Source of the DNA: Zonotrichia leucophrys gambelii
Taxonomy: Eukaryota; Chordata; Aves; Passeriformes; Passerellidae
Length of the DNA stretch: 64,000 nt
Reading direction: 5' to 3'
Assembly: GCF_028769735.1 (NCBI RefSeq)
Contig: NC_088194.1
Coordinates: forward strand, 2,488,319-2,552,318
Shown here: positions 17,300 to 58,445 of the stretch, one piece after another
How positions within the stretch are numbered: the first letter of the stretch is position 1
Layout of the letters: every line of letters starts with the position of its first letter
Notes under the pieces: generated by a model
The model's input: the letters and a program-made list of their open reading frames with translations, nothing else
The model's database searches: none
Told to the model about the DNA's origin: nothing
Translations under genes and position numbers: made by a program

Positions 17300-18690
17300 A
17301 ACAACGCCCCCCCCCCAAAACCCCCACCCCAACCCCCCCCACTCGTGACAGCGCTCGGTAAACAACCCCCCCCACGTGAGACCCCCCCCCCCATCACCGA
17401 CACCTTCCCACGCCCCCCCCCCACAGCCCAGCCCCTCCCCCCCCATGAACAGACGCTCCCCCCACGCCCCCCCCCACGCACAGCCGCGCCCCCCCCACGC
17501 TCCTCTCCAATAACAAACCCAACCCCCCCCCATCCCCCAGCCCCTCCCCCCACGCACAAACCCTCCCCCATCCCCCCCCAGCCCCTCCCCCGCCCTGTCC
17601 GGTGCGCGGCCCCTTTAAGGCCGCCCATGACTCAGCCCCGGCCGGACACGGGGCCTTCCGGGGGGGGGGGGGCGGGGACCGGGACCCCCCCCCGCCGCCC
17701 CCGCCCCTCCCGCGTTCCCAGGCCCGGCCCGAACCCCCCCGAGCCCCCCCATGGCACCGATGGGGGGGGGTCGTGGGTATTTCACCCCCCACACCGTGGG
17801 ACCCCCCCCCCGCCCCATTCACGTTTCTCATGCAAAGCGCCTCATGAATATTCACGAGGGGCGTGGCCCCGCTGGGCCCCATTCAGTGGGGCGGCCGGGG
17901 GGCTCGGGTGGGTTAATCCCGGTTTGTGGGGGGCGCGACACGGGTGGGACGGAGCCCCCCGGCCTTTGTGCCCCCCGTGGGGGGGTCTGGGGGGCGCCGA
18001 TGCCATCAGTGCCCCCCCTCCCCATGCCCACCCCCCCCTCGGGGTGTTTTTGGGTTTTTGGGGGGGGGGTGGGGAGAGCGGGAGGCGGGGGGAGGGTCCC
18101 CCACGAGCCCCCCCCACGCAGCGTGGGGGACAAGGGGCCCTTTGTGCCTCGGGGAGCGGCGCGGCCGCCGCCGGCCCCCCCGGGCCCCCCACGGAATGCG
18201 AGGCACGGCCCTGACCCACGGACACGGACACGGACACACGGACACGGCCCTGACCCACGGACACGGTCACGGACACACGGACACGGCCCTGACCCCACTG
18301 TCCGGACCCACGGACACGGCCCTGACCCACGGACACGGCCCTGATCCGAGTGTCCGGCCCCACGGACACGGCTCGGACACACGGACACGACCCTGACCCA
18401 TGGACACGGCCCTGACCCCACTGTCCGGCCCCACAGACACACGGACACGGCCCCGGACCCACAGACATGGCCCTGACCCCACTGTCCGGCCCCACGGACA
18501 CGGCCCGGAGCCACGGACACGGCCCTGACCCCACTGTCCGGCCCCACGGACACCGTTCGGACCCACGGACACGGCCCTGACCCACGGACATGGCCCTTAT
18601 CCCACTGTCCACTCCCGGCCCCACGAACAATGCTCCGGACCCACGGACACGGCTCGGACCCACGGACACGGCTGTGCCTCCCCCGCGGCC
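17300..18690. repeat. CpG-rich segment and CACGGACACGG minisatellite
   Basis: 17300-17600 is C-rich with short direct repeats. 17590-17870 holds unique CpG-rich sequence with CCCCTTTAAGG and TCATGAATATTCA, possibly regulatory. 18200-18690 is an array of GGACACGGCCCTGACCCAC units. No coding exon recognised. Confidence 0.65.
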
Positions 18691-18699
18691 CCGCCCTGC

Positions 18700-19950
18700 C
18701 CCACTGCCCCCCTCCTGTCCCGCCCCGGTGTCCTGAGGGTCCCACGCGTGTCGCGGGGGTCCCGCCCTGCCCGGCGGCCGCAGCATCCCCGGGCACATCT
18801 GGGGCACAGCTGGGGCACAGCTGGGCGCGATCCTTCCCCCCCCACACTCGTGCCTCAGTTTCCCCACGCGGGGCCGCTCCGTGGGACGGGGCACGGGTGG
18901 GGTGGGGGGGGCGATGAGTCCCGGGACCCCCCCCCACCCCCCCGTTCCTGTCCCGGTCCCTTTCGGGGCCCCCGCCCGGTCCCGGCGCGGGGATGCGGAA
19001 GCGGCGCCTCCCGCGGCCCAGTTCGGTCCCAGTTCGGTCCCAGTTCGGTCCCAGTTCGGTTCCAGTTCGGTCCCAGTTTGGCCCCGCTGGCGGCGCGTGA
19101 CCCCCCCCGCGCCCACCCGTGATGTCCCCAAAAGCGTTTTTGGGGGGTCCCGGGGGGTTCACGCCGGTCCCGGGCGGTACCGGGCGGTACTGGGAGCACT
19201 GGGAGCACTGGGCGGCACCGCGGGCACGGGACGGGACCGGGAGCGCGCGGGGACAGCGCGGGGGGGGCACGGGTGGGGCGGGGGGGAGGAAAGGGCCCCG
19301 TGTCCCGCGTGGGGACGGGATGGGAAGCGGGACCGGGATGGGGACGGGACCGGGACCGGGACACGGGGGGTGGCGGGGACAGCGACACGGCGACACGGAG
19401 GGGGGGGGTGGCGGGTCCCGCGTCCCGCGTGGGCCCCGAGAGCCACCGAGTGTCCCCCCCCATCGTGTCACGGGTTCGAGCCCCCCCGGCAGCGAAACGG
19501 GAAGTGAAAGGGGGGGGATGGGGGGCACCGGGGCAGAACGGGGGGGAACCCGGAGAGCCCGACCGGGACCCTCGGCACCGTTAACCCCTTCCTGCCCGCC
19601 GCGGGGGCATCACGGAGCGCGGGGGATGCTCGGTGGGGCGGGGGGGTCACATAGAACGGGGGGGGGCAGCATCGCGGACCGGGGCCGCTGGAGAGCACCG
19701 GGAACGGAACCGGGAGCGGAACCGGGAGCGGCCCCGGGAGCGGCGCCGGGAGCGGATGGAGGCGGCGGCCGCGGGGTCCATCCGGTGCCGGTGCGGCCGC
19801 GGGGCCGCCGGTGGGGCCGGGGGTAGCTCGGTGGCTCCGGTGCCCCCCTCCCTGCCCGCACTTACCGGCCGCGGTCGCTGCCGGTGCCGGTGCCGGTGCC
19901 GCCGCTCGGGCTCTCGGTGCCGCCGCTGGGAGAGGGGGTGGGCGGGGCTT
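18700..19950. promoter_or_regulatory. CpG-island-like promoter segment of PEA15
   Basis: Mostly non-repetitive and very CpG-rich, with GGGGCGGGG boxes around 19930-19995, next to the consensus donor at 19865. Consistent with the PEA15 promoter and first exon; inferred from composition and position. Confidence 0.45.
19866..19935 (-). other. PEA15: Probable PEA15 non-coding first exon
   Basis: A consensus donor on the - strand (GCCG followed by GTAAGT, intron starting at 19865) lies inside a CpG-dense segment about 5 kb upstream of the ATG exon, matching the family pattern of a 5' UTR exon. The upstream boundary is a guess. Inference from donor quality and position only. Confidence 0.45.
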
Positions 19951-20159
19951 AACGGGGCGGGGTCCTAGGGGGAGGGGCTTGGAGGGGCGGGGTCAGGCGG
20001 GAGGAGCCGCCCCGCCCTCCCCCCACTGCCCAGGGTCCCCCGGGGGCGAGATTTGGGGTCCCCGCGGTGTCACCGGCCGGGATGGGGGGGACAGAGGGGG
20101 ACAAGGGGGGGGACAAGGGGGACAGTGTCACACCGGGCCCCGGGAGGGGAGCGGGAGCA

Positions 20160-20960
20160 GGGATCCACCCTGGGATCCCATACTGGGATTCCAAACTGGG
20201 ATGTGGAGCAGGGATCCCATACGGGGATCTGATATTGGGGTCTGGTAGTGGGATCCCATCCTGGGATCTGGAGCAGGGATCTGGTAATGGGATCTACTAA
20301 TGGGATCCCATACTGGGATCTGCTAATGGGATGTGGAGCAGGGATCTCATACTGGGATCTGGTACCAGGGTCTGGTATTGGGGTCTGGTAATGGGATCCC
20401 ATCCTGGGATCTGGAGCAGGGACCCCAGTCTGGGATCTGGGATCAGGTATTGGGATCTGCAGCTCAGATTCCATACTGGGATCTGGCAGTGGCATCAACT
20501 AATGGGATCTCACACTGGGATTCTAAAGTGGGATCTGGCATTGGGATCTGGCACTGGGATCTGGTAATGGGATTCCATACTGGGATCTGGAGCAGGGATC
20601 CCATACTGGAATCTAATAATGGGATCCCACTCTGGGATCTGGTACTGGGAGCTGGTATTGGGATCCCATACTGAGATGTAGTATTGGGATCTATTAATGG
20701 GATCCCATATTGGGATTCCAAACTGGGATCTGCTTTAGAGATCTGCAGTTGGTATCCCATACTGGGATCTGGTAATGGGATTCTGAACTGGGATCTGGAG
20801 CAGGGATGCTACACTGTGATCTGGCACTGGGATCTGGTACTGGGATCGGGAACAGGGATCCCATACTGGGATCTGGCACTGGGATCTCTCACTGGGATCT
20901 CCCATGGGAACCTTGTCTGAGGGATCCCATCCAGGGATCTCACACAGGGATTCCCTTTCC
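20160..20960. repeat. GGGATCTGGTAATGGGATCC minisatellite
   Basis: About 0.8 kb of 17-22-bp units (GGGATCCCATACT, GGGATCTGGTACT) between the PEA15 upstream region and the CASQ1 3' side. Intergenic, no gene seen. Confidence 0.9.
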
Positions 20961-20997
20961 CTGGGGACACTGCCTGGTCCTCTGGGGATATGGTCTG

Positions 20998-20998
20998 G

Positions 20999-21034
<36 letters not shown>

Positions 21035-21142
21035 CCATCATCATCACCATCATCGTCATCATCATCATCATCATTGTCACTGTTTTCATCATTATCATGA
21101 TTGTCATTGTCACCATCATCATCCTCATCATCATCATCATCG

Positions 21143-21200
<58 letters not shown>

Positions 21201-21629
21201 TGTCACTGTTTTCATCATTATCATGATTGTCATTGTCACCATCATCATCCATATCATCATCATCATCATCATCGTCGTCATCATCAATGTCATCATCATC
21301 GTCATTGTCGTCGTCATTGTCATTGTTGTTGTCATTGTCACCATCTTTGTCATCATCGTTGTCGTTCTCAGTCATCATCATCATCATTGTCATCATCATT
21401 GTCATTGTCATCATTGTTAATTATTGTCATCATCATCATCATTGTCAGTTGTTGTCATTGTCATCAACATCGTCATTGTCATCACCGTCATTGCTGTCAT
21501 CTTCATCATTGTTGTCATTGTCGTTGTCAGTCAGCATCATCAACTTCATCATCATCATCATCATTGCCATCATTGTCAATGCTGTCATCTTCATCATCAT
21601 TGTCACCATCATCATTGTTGTCATTGTTG
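20998..21629 (-). repeat. GAT/GAC trinucleotide tract downstream of CASQ1 stop
   Basis: Long (ATC)n on +, (GAT)n on -, with pure runs at about 20998-21033 and 21140-21200 and interrupted runs elsewhere. It continues seamlessly from the trinucleotide-rich CASQ1 acidic-tail coding sequence past the TGA at 21630-21632. Long open frames across it (poly-Asp, poly-Ile, poly-His) are repeat artefacts. Confidence 0.85.
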
Positions 21630-28698
<7,069 letters not shown>

Positions 28699-28734
28699 TG
28701 AGAAGGGAAAGAGGATCCGGGGCGGGGGGGGGAG

Positions 28735-28744
28735 CTAAAAATAG
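28735..28744 (-). promoter_or_regulatory. MEF2-type/AT-rich promoter box upstream of CASQ1
   Basis: CTAAAAATAG matches the MEF2 consensus (YTAWWWWTAR) and is the only AT-rich word in a GC-rich stretch 750 bp upstream of the CASQ1 ATG. MEF2 control of muscle genes is established; use here is inferred. Confidence 0.45.
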
Positions 28745-28779
28745 AGGGGACCCCCCATGGGGACACCGAGGGGACATTG

Positions 28780-29265
28780 GCGGGAAATTTAGGGAAAATC
28801 TGAGGGGAATTTGGGGGAGATTTGGGGGAAATTTAGGGAAAATCTGAGGGGAATTTGGGGGAAATTTGGGGTGGATTTGGGGAAATTTGGGGGAAAAATT
28901 GGGGGAAAATTTGGAGGGGAATTTGTGGGAATTTGGGGAAAATTGGAAGGAATTTGGAGAAATTTGGGGAAATTTGGGAGGAATTTGGGGAAATTTGGGG
29001 GGATTTGGGGAAAAATCGGGGGGAATTTGGAAGAAATGTGGGGGGGATTTGGGGTAAATCTAGGAGAGATTTGGGGGAAAAATAGGCGGAAATTTGGGGA
29101 TAATTTGAGGGGGTTTGGGGGAAAATTCGGGGGGAATTTGTGGAAAATTTGGGGGAAATCTGGGGGGAATTTGGAGGAATTTGAGGGAATTTGGGGGAAA
29201 TCTGGGGGGAATTTGGAGGAATTTGAGGGAATTTGGGGGAATTTGAGGGGTTTGAGGGTCGCCCC
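28780..29265. repeat. AATTTGGGGGAAATTTGGGG array between CASQ1 and ATP1A2
   Basis: About 480 bp of 10-20-bp units in the short intergenic interval between the CASQ1 promoter side and the ATP1A2 3' end. Confidence 0.88.
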
Positions 29266-29318
29266 CTCCCTTCCCAGTCCATCCCAGTCCATCCCAGTAC
29301 ACGGGGGGGTTAAACTGG

Positions 29319-29324
29319 TTTATT
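29319..29324 (-). terminator. ATP1A2 polyadenylation signal
   Basis: TTTATT on + is AATAAA on -, about 115 bp after the stop; implies a very short 3' UTR (about 29300-29439). Confidence 0.7.
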
Positions 29325-29439
29325 GCTCTGCAGGGGGGGGGGTCCGGGTGCGCCCCCATTTCAGGGGGTCCCGACCCCCCCCGGGTTAGTGCTGGGGTGG
29401 GGGAGGGGCTCCGGGGGGTCCCAAAAGGGGGGGAGGGGA

Positions 29440-51739
<22,300 letters not shown>

Positions 51740-51768
<29 letters not shown>

Positions 51769-51960
51769 GGCGCTGCCGTCGCCGTTGCCAGCCCGGGACA
51801 CTTTTGGGGGGGGCGCAGCGACCGCGGCCGAGAAAAACCCGGAGAGCCCCGCCCGGCGCGGCCCCCCCGCCCCAAACCCGCCCCCTCCCCAGCCCCGGAC
51901 CCGCGGGGGGGCCCTGGGAACGCAGGTGCGCGCGCGGGGGGGGGGGGGGGGCGGGGTGAC
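51740..51960 (-). promoter_or_regulatory. CpG-rich probable promoter/5' UTR of ATP1A2
   Basis: CpG-dense, mostly non-repetitive DNA around and upstream of the MGRG exon. No TATA-like word seen; transcription start not determined. Confidence 0.4.
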
Positions 51961-52079
51961 CCTTCCTGACCCCCCCAAATCCAGCGGGACCCCCCCACAT
52001 CCGGACCCGCATTGAGGGGGGGGCGCTCGTTTTGGGGAGGGGGGGGCTCAGCCCTGGGGCTGCCGGAGCCTCGATGCCC

Positions 52080-53660
52080 CCCCTCCGGTTTTGGGGGTTG
52101 TTAGTTGTTTTTTGAGGGGTGTTTTTTGGTTTTTTGGGGTGTTCTTTGTTTTTGGGGGCGCTGTTTGTTTTTTTAGGGGCTGTTTGGTTTTTTTGGGGGG
52201 TGTTGTTTGATTTTTGGGGGTGTTGTTTATATTTTTTGGGGCTGTTGTTTGTTTTTGGGGTGTTGTTTGTTTTTCGGGGGTGTTGTTTGGTTTTTGGGGG
52301 TGTTGTTTTTATTTTTGGGGCTGTTGTTTGTTTTTGGGGGATTGTGTTTGTTGTTTGGGGGTGTTGTTTAGTTTTTGGGAGTGTTTGTTTTCTAGGGAGT
52401 GTTGTTTGGTTTTTGGGGGTGTTGCCTTTATTTTTTGGGGTGTTGTTTGTTATTTGGGGGTGCTGTTTGTTTTTTTGGGGTTGTGTTTGTTTTTTTGGGG
52501 TGTTGTTTGTTTTTTGGGGGGGTGTTGTCTGTTTTTTTGGGGGGTTGTGCTTGTTTTTTTGGGGTGTTGTTTATTTTTGGGGGTGTTGTTTATTTTTGGG
52601 GGTGTTGCGTTTGGTTTTTTGGGGTTCCCCGGCCCGGGGGGTGCCCGGAGCTCCCGGTCCGACCCCGCCTGGCACCGGGAGGTGCCCGGGAATGCGGCCG
52701 GGGGCTAAAATTAGCCCGGAATGGGGAGAGAGGGGGGGACAGCGAGGGGGGGAAATGAGGGGGCTGTTCCCAGGTTCCGACTGTTCCCAGGTTCCGATTG
52801 TTCCCAGGATCTGACTGTTCCCAAAATCTGTCTGTTCCCAGGGTCTGATTGTTCCCAGGATCCAGCTGTGCCCAGGCTCCGGTTGTTCCCAGGGGATCCA
52901 CGGTGACACAGGAACGGTTGTACCAGGGGACACGGCTGTTCCCAGGCTCTGGCTGTTCCCAGGCTCTGGCTGTTCCCAGGGTCATCTGACTGTCCCCCAG
53001 GTCTGATTGTTCCCAGGAATCCAAATTTTCCCAAAATCGGGCTGTTCCCAGGCACCGACTGTTCCTGGGATCCAGCTGTGCCCAGGGACTGACTGTGGCT
53101 AAATCCAGCTGTTCCCAGGGTCCAGCTGTTCCTGAAATCTGATTGTTCCCAGGGTCTGACTGTTGCCAGCATCAGGCTGTGCCCACTCTGCTTTGTTCTC
53201 GTGCCTGATTGTTCCCAGTGCCTGGTTGTCCCTGGTGTCTGTTCGTCCCGTGTCCATTTGTCCCCAAACTCCGGCTGTTCCTGCTCTCCCAGTGTTCCCA
53301 AATTCTGACCGTTCCCAGTGTCTGGTTGTCCCCAAACTCCAATTGTCCCATGTCCGCCTGTCCCCAGTGTCTGTTTGTCCTGTGTCCATTTGTCCTCAAA
53401 CTCGGGCTGTTTGGGCTGTTCTCAAATTCTGGCTGTTCCCAATTCCGGCCGTTCCTGCTCTCCTGGTGTTCCCAAGCTCCGGCTGTTCCAATTCTGGCTG
53501 TTCCCAAACTCCGGCTGTTCGGGCTGTTCCCAAATTCCATTCCGTCTGTACCCGAACTCCGGCTGTTCACAGTGTCTGGTTGTCCCCAAATTCCGTCTGT
53601 TTGGGCCGTTCCCAATTTCCGGCTGTTCCCAAACTCCGGCTGTCCCCTTCCCCCCCCCCA
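52080..53660. repeat. Arrays upstream of ATP1A2 (GTTGTTTGTTTTTGGGGG; CTGTTCCCAGG)
   Basis: 52080-52620 is a T/G array; 52760-53660 is a TCTGACTGTTCCCAGG/CTCCGGCTGTTCCC array. Intergenic; no IGSF8 exon recognised. Confidence 0.85.
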
Positions 53661-53759
53661 GTGTCCCCAGTTCGGTGCCAAGGTCCCCTCCCAGTGCCCC
53701 CCCCCACACACACACTTTCCCGGCTTTATCTCCATGGCAACTGCCAAGGGCAGCTCAAG

Positions 53760-55720
53760 AACGGGGGGAGGGGGGGCAGGGACACCAGGGACACCAGTGA
53801 GGGACACCAGTAACACCAGTAACACCAGTAACTGACACCAGTGAGGGACACCAGTGACACCAGTGACACCAGTGAGACCAGTAACACCAGTAACTGACAC
53901 CAGTGAGACCAGTAACACCAGTGACACCAGTGACACCAGTGGCACCAGTGAGGGACACCAGTAACACCAGTGACACCAGTAACTGACACCAGTGAGACCA
54001 GTGAGTGACACCAGTAACACCAGTGAGACCAGTAACACCAGTGAGGGACACCAGTGACACCAGTAACTGACACCAGTAACACCAGTGGCACCAGTAACAC
54101 CAGTAACTGACACCAGTCCACACCAGTTATCAGCTCCCCCAGCCCGCGTCTCAGCTCCCTGTGCCGGCCGCGCCCTCCAGTGCCGCCCAGTATCCTCCCA
54201 GTTTCCTCCCAGTATCTCCCCAGTACAGAGCCCGGTGACCCCCGTGCAGCCCCACACCCTTGGTGCACACCAGTAACCCCAGTACACACCAGTAACTCCA
54301 GTGCAGACCAGTAACCCCAGTACACACCAGTAACCCCAGTACACACCAGTAACTCCAGTACAAACCAGTAACCCCAGTGCAAACCAGAAATCCAGTGCAG
54401 ACCAGTAACCCCAGTAGAAACCAGTAACCCCAGTGCACACCAGTCCTCCCAGTCCGGACTGGTCCCCCCAGTACCTCCCAGTCTGTCCCAGTACTGCCCA
54501 GTCTGCCCATTGTCCCCAGCACCTCCCAGTCCTCCCAGTGCTTCCCAGTCCTCCCAGTTTGTCCCAACATCCCCCAGTTCCCCCTGTGCTGTTCTTCCCA
54601 GTGCTCCCAGTTCATTTCAGTCCCCCCAGTCCCTCCAGTTCCTCCAGTGTCTCCAGTCCATCCCAGTCCCTCCAGTCCCCCCAGTGCCCCCAGTCTGTCC
54701 CAGTCCTCCCAGTCCCCTCAATCCATCCCAGTCCCCCCAGTCATCCCAGTTCCCCCAGTGTCTCCAGTCCATCCCAGTCCTCACAGTGCCTCCCAGTCTG
54801 TTCCAGTCCTCCCAGTGCCTCTCAGTTCCCCCCTCTGTCCCAGTTCCCCCAGTTCCCCCAGCCTCTCCCAGTCCTCCCAGTGCCAGTCTCTTCCAGTTCC
54901 CCCAGCAGCTCCCAGTCTCCTCAATCCATCCCAATCCCACCAGTCCTCCCAGTTCCCCCGTCTGTCCCAGTTCCCTCAGTTCCCCCAGTTTGACCCAGTC
55001 CTCCCAGTGCCGGTCTGTTCCAGTCCCCCCCGTGCTCCCAGTGCCTCCCAGTCTGTCCCAGTTCCCCCAGTGTCTCCAGTCCATCCCATTTGTCCCAGTC
55101 CCCCCCAGTGCCCCCAGTCTGTCCCAGTCCCTTTGTCCCCTGTCCGTCCCTCGGTTGTCCCCCCCCTGCCCCCCCAGTCCCCGCTGTCCCCCCCGTGTCC
55201 CCCCCCGCTGTCCCCCCCCGCTGCCCCCCAAGCTGAACAAACAGCGCTGACGCGGGAGCGGGGCCCCGTGCCGGGACCGGCCCCACGGGGAACCGGCACC
55301 GCCCCACGGCCCCCCCCGCCCCTCCCGGAGCACAGCCGGGCCCACAGCCCCGCCCAGCCCGTCCCAGTTCCATCCCAGTTTCCCCCAGCCCCGCCCAGCC
55401 CGTCCCAGCCCGTCCCAGATCCCCAGTCCTCCCAGTGCTCAGACTCCCCAGTCCTCCCCAGTCATCCCAGTCCATCCCAGTCCCTCCCCAGACCATCCCA
55501 GTCCCACTCAGTCCATTCCCAGTCCATCCCAGACCCCCGAGTCCCTCCCAGTCCTCCCTAGTCCATCCCAATCCTTCCAGTCCTCCCAGTTCCACTCCAT
55601 CCCAGTCCTCCCAGTTCCCAGTCTCTCCACCCTCTCATTCCCTCCCAGTTCTTCCCAGTCCTCCCACTCCCCCCAGACCCTTCATTCCCCTCCTTCCCCA
55701 GTCCCTCCCAGTCCATCCCA
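53760..55720. repeat. Intergenic arrays (ACACCAGTAACACCAGT; CCCAGTCCTCCCAGT)
   Basis: 53780-54130 is nearly pure 9-mer ACACCAGTG/ACACCAGTA; 54250-55720 is CCCAGTCCATCCCAGTCC-type, interrupted by unique CpG-rich sequence at 55230-55340. Confidence 0.88.
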
Positions 55721-56039
55721 GTCCCTCCCGCCGCCCCCCGCCCCGCGCAGCTGCTGCCCGTGGGCGGCAGGAATGCGACAGCCGGGGGGACACGGGGGGG
55801 GACAACACGCGTGACACACACAGGACACACGCACAGGGCACCCACAAGACACACGCGTGTCACACGCAGGACACACAAAGGACACGCGTGTCACACACAG
55901 GACACGCGGGGGTCTCGGGGGGTCCCTGTGTCCCCGCTGTCGCTGATTTTGGGGGGGGGTCGTAGCCCCTGCCCCCCCCCAACACCCACGCGCGACGGGG
56001 AGGGGGCGGGGTCAGGGGTGGGCGGGGCTTTGGTGGCGC

Positions 56040-56385
56040 TCAGACCCCGTTCGGCTCCGCTCGGCTGAGTTCGGCTCCTTTCGGATCCGTTCGGCTTGGC
56101 TGAGACTCGGCTCAGCTCAGCTCGGCTGAGTTCGGCTCCTTTCGGATCCGTTCGGCTCCGCTCAGCCCCATTCGGGTCCTTTCGGCTCCGCTCAGGCCTG
56201 GTTCGCCTCCACTCGGCGTTATTCGGGTCCTTTCGTCTCTTTCGGCTCGGCTCGGCCCCATTCGGGTCCTTTCGGCTCCGCTCAGCCTCGGCTCGGCTCC
56301 GCTCGGTCTCACTCGGCTTTTTTCGGCCTCACTCGGCTCCTTTCGGCTCCTTTCGGCCCCTCTCGGTTCCGCAGCCCCCAGCACC
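56040..56385. repeat. TTCGGCTCCGCTCGGC array
   Basis: About 340 bp of CpG-containing TTCGGCTCC/TCAGCCCCA units. Intergenic. Confidence 0.85.
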
Positions 56386-56779
56386 GCCCCCCACCCCCAA
56401 TCTGAGGGGGATCCCGTGGGGAAATTGGGGGGAGGGGCAATGAGGGGGGACCCCAAACCCACTCTGGGGGTGCCCATGTCCTTGGAGACCCCCAACCCCA
56501 CCCTGGGGGTTCCCATGTCCTTGGAGAGACCCCAATCCCACCCTGGGGGTCCCCATGTCCTTGGATACCCCAAACCCACCTTTGGGTGTCCCCGTGTCCT
56601 CGGAGGGGTGGCACTGACCCCTTCCTGCCACCCCTGCAGGATTTGGGGTCAGGGAACCCCGATTTCACCCCAAATTCCTCACTGGAGCCTCTGGATTTCC
56701 CCTCCCCCGAAGCCCCAAACCCAGGGACACCCCAAAAACCCAGGGACACCCCAAATCCACCGCCTGCACCCCAAAATCA

Positions 56780-58134
56780 CCACCACCACCATCGGAATGG
56801 GGGAATTTTATTTGATGCACCCAAGGTTTGGTGCCTGCTGGGGCTGCCCAAGGTCCCGTTGGTGCCCCCAGGGGATTTCGGGGTCCCCTTTGCCCCCACA
56901 AACCCAGGGACACTCCAAATCAATCAATCACATCCCAAAATCACCACCACCATCAGAACTGGGGGGGGATTTTTAATAAATAAATTCGTGTTTTGGGATC
57001 ATCACTGCAAGTGGGGGCTGGCCAAGGTCCTGCTGCTCTCCTGAGAGATTTTGGGGTCCCCTTTGCCCCCATAAACACAGAGACACCCCAAATCCACCAC
57101 TCACACCCCAAACCCACCACCACCACCATAACTGGGAAGATTTTCGCTATTTACACCCGGATTTTGGTGGCATCACCTCAGCTTGGGGTTGGCCAAGATC
57201 TCATTGCTCTCCTGAGAAATTTTGGGGTCCCCTCGTCTCCACAAACCCATGGACACCCCAAACCCACCGCCACCACCATCATGGGGAGGATTCTCAGTAT
57301 TTACACCCAGATTTTGGTGGCATCACTGTGACTTGGGGCTGGTCAAGTTCCCATTGCTCTCATGAGAGATTTTGGGGTCCCTCTCGCCCCGACAAACCCA
57401 GGGACACTCAAAAAACTCAGGGACACCCCAAACCCACCACCAATATCATAAAAAGGGGAATTTTCCTTATTTACACCGGGATTTTGGTGGCATCACCGTG
57501 ACTTGGGGCTGGCCAACATCCCGTTGGTCTCCTGAGAGATTTTGGGGTCCCCCTTGCCCCCAAAAACTCAGTGACACCCCAAATCCACCACTCACACCCC
57601 AAACCCACCACCACCATCATAACTGGGAAGATTTTTGCTATTTACACCTGGATTTTGGTGGCATCACCTCAGCTTGGAGCTGGTCAAGTTCCCACTGCCC
57701 TTGTGAAGGATTTTGGGGTCCCCTTCACCCCCACAAACCCGGGGATACCCCAAACTCACCACCACCACTATAACGGGGGAGTATTTTCCCTATTTACACC
57801 GGGATTCTGGTGGCATCACCGCGACTCGGGGCTGGCCAAGGTCCCGTTGATCTCCTGAGAAATTTTGGGGTCCTCCGTGTCTCCACAAACCCAGGGACAC
57901 CCCAAAACCACCACCAATGTCATAATAGGGGGATTTTCAGTATTTACAGCTGGATTTTGGTGGCATCACCTCAACTTGGGGCTGGCCAAGGTCTCGTTGC
58001 TCTCATGAGAGATTTTGGGGTCCCTCTCGCCCCGACAAACCCAGGGACACCCAAAAAACTCAGGAACGCCCCAAACCCACCACCACCATAACAAGGGGGT
58101 ATTTTCCCCTATTTACACCGGGATTTTGGTGGCA
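56780..58134 (-). repeat. KCNJ9: KCNJ9 3' UTR made of tandem copies of the exon-3 end
   Basis: Eight units of about 150-172 bp, each repeating the text around the true stop (GGTGATGCCACCAAAATCC, GGCCAGCCCC, GGGGACCCC). Landmark TTTGGGGTCCCC/TTTCGGGGTCCCC occurs near 56876, 57047, 57217, 57369, 57539, 57711, 57865 and 58013; the coding copy is at 58186. A minus AATAAA (TTTATT at 56807-56812) follows the last unit, so the array is probably transcribed 3' UTR. Confidence 0.82.
56807..56812 (-). terminator. KCNJ9 candidate polyadenylation signal
   Basis: TTTATT on + (AAATAAA on -) just beyond the last tandem unit, about 1.3 kb after the stop. Confidence 0.5.
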
Positions 58135-58445
58135 TCACCGCGACTCGGGGCTGGCCAAGGTCCCGTTGCTCTCGCGGGGGGACATTTCGGGGTCCCCCTC
58201 GCCCCCCGCGGCCGCGGCCTCGTCCAGGCGGCTGGGGATGGACCAGTACAGGTGGGCATCGCGGCGGGCGGCGGCGGCTGCCAGCTGGCGGGCGCTGCAG
58301 GCCGGGGTGGGCACGGGCACCGTGTGGTGGAAGCCGCCGTAGTCCACCTCGTAGAAGCCTTCCTCCAGGCTGAGCAGCGGCGTGAAACGGTGACCCCAGA
58401 GCACCTCGTCCGCCAGGTAGGAGCTGCGGGCCTGGCACGTCATCC
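58135..58445 (-). CDS. KCNJ9: KCNJ9 last coding exon
   Basis: Starts (G)[20 protein letters not shown] and ends [15 protein letters not shown] (58135-58137). Acceptor CCCCCAG. Lacks the class I PDZ ligand of the mammalian protein. Confidence 0.93.

Noticed and set aside
17842..19528. A 558-aa minus-strand frame upstream of PEA15
   Set aside because: GC-rich DNA with few stop codons plus a CACGGACACGG array; no recognisable domain and no splice logic.
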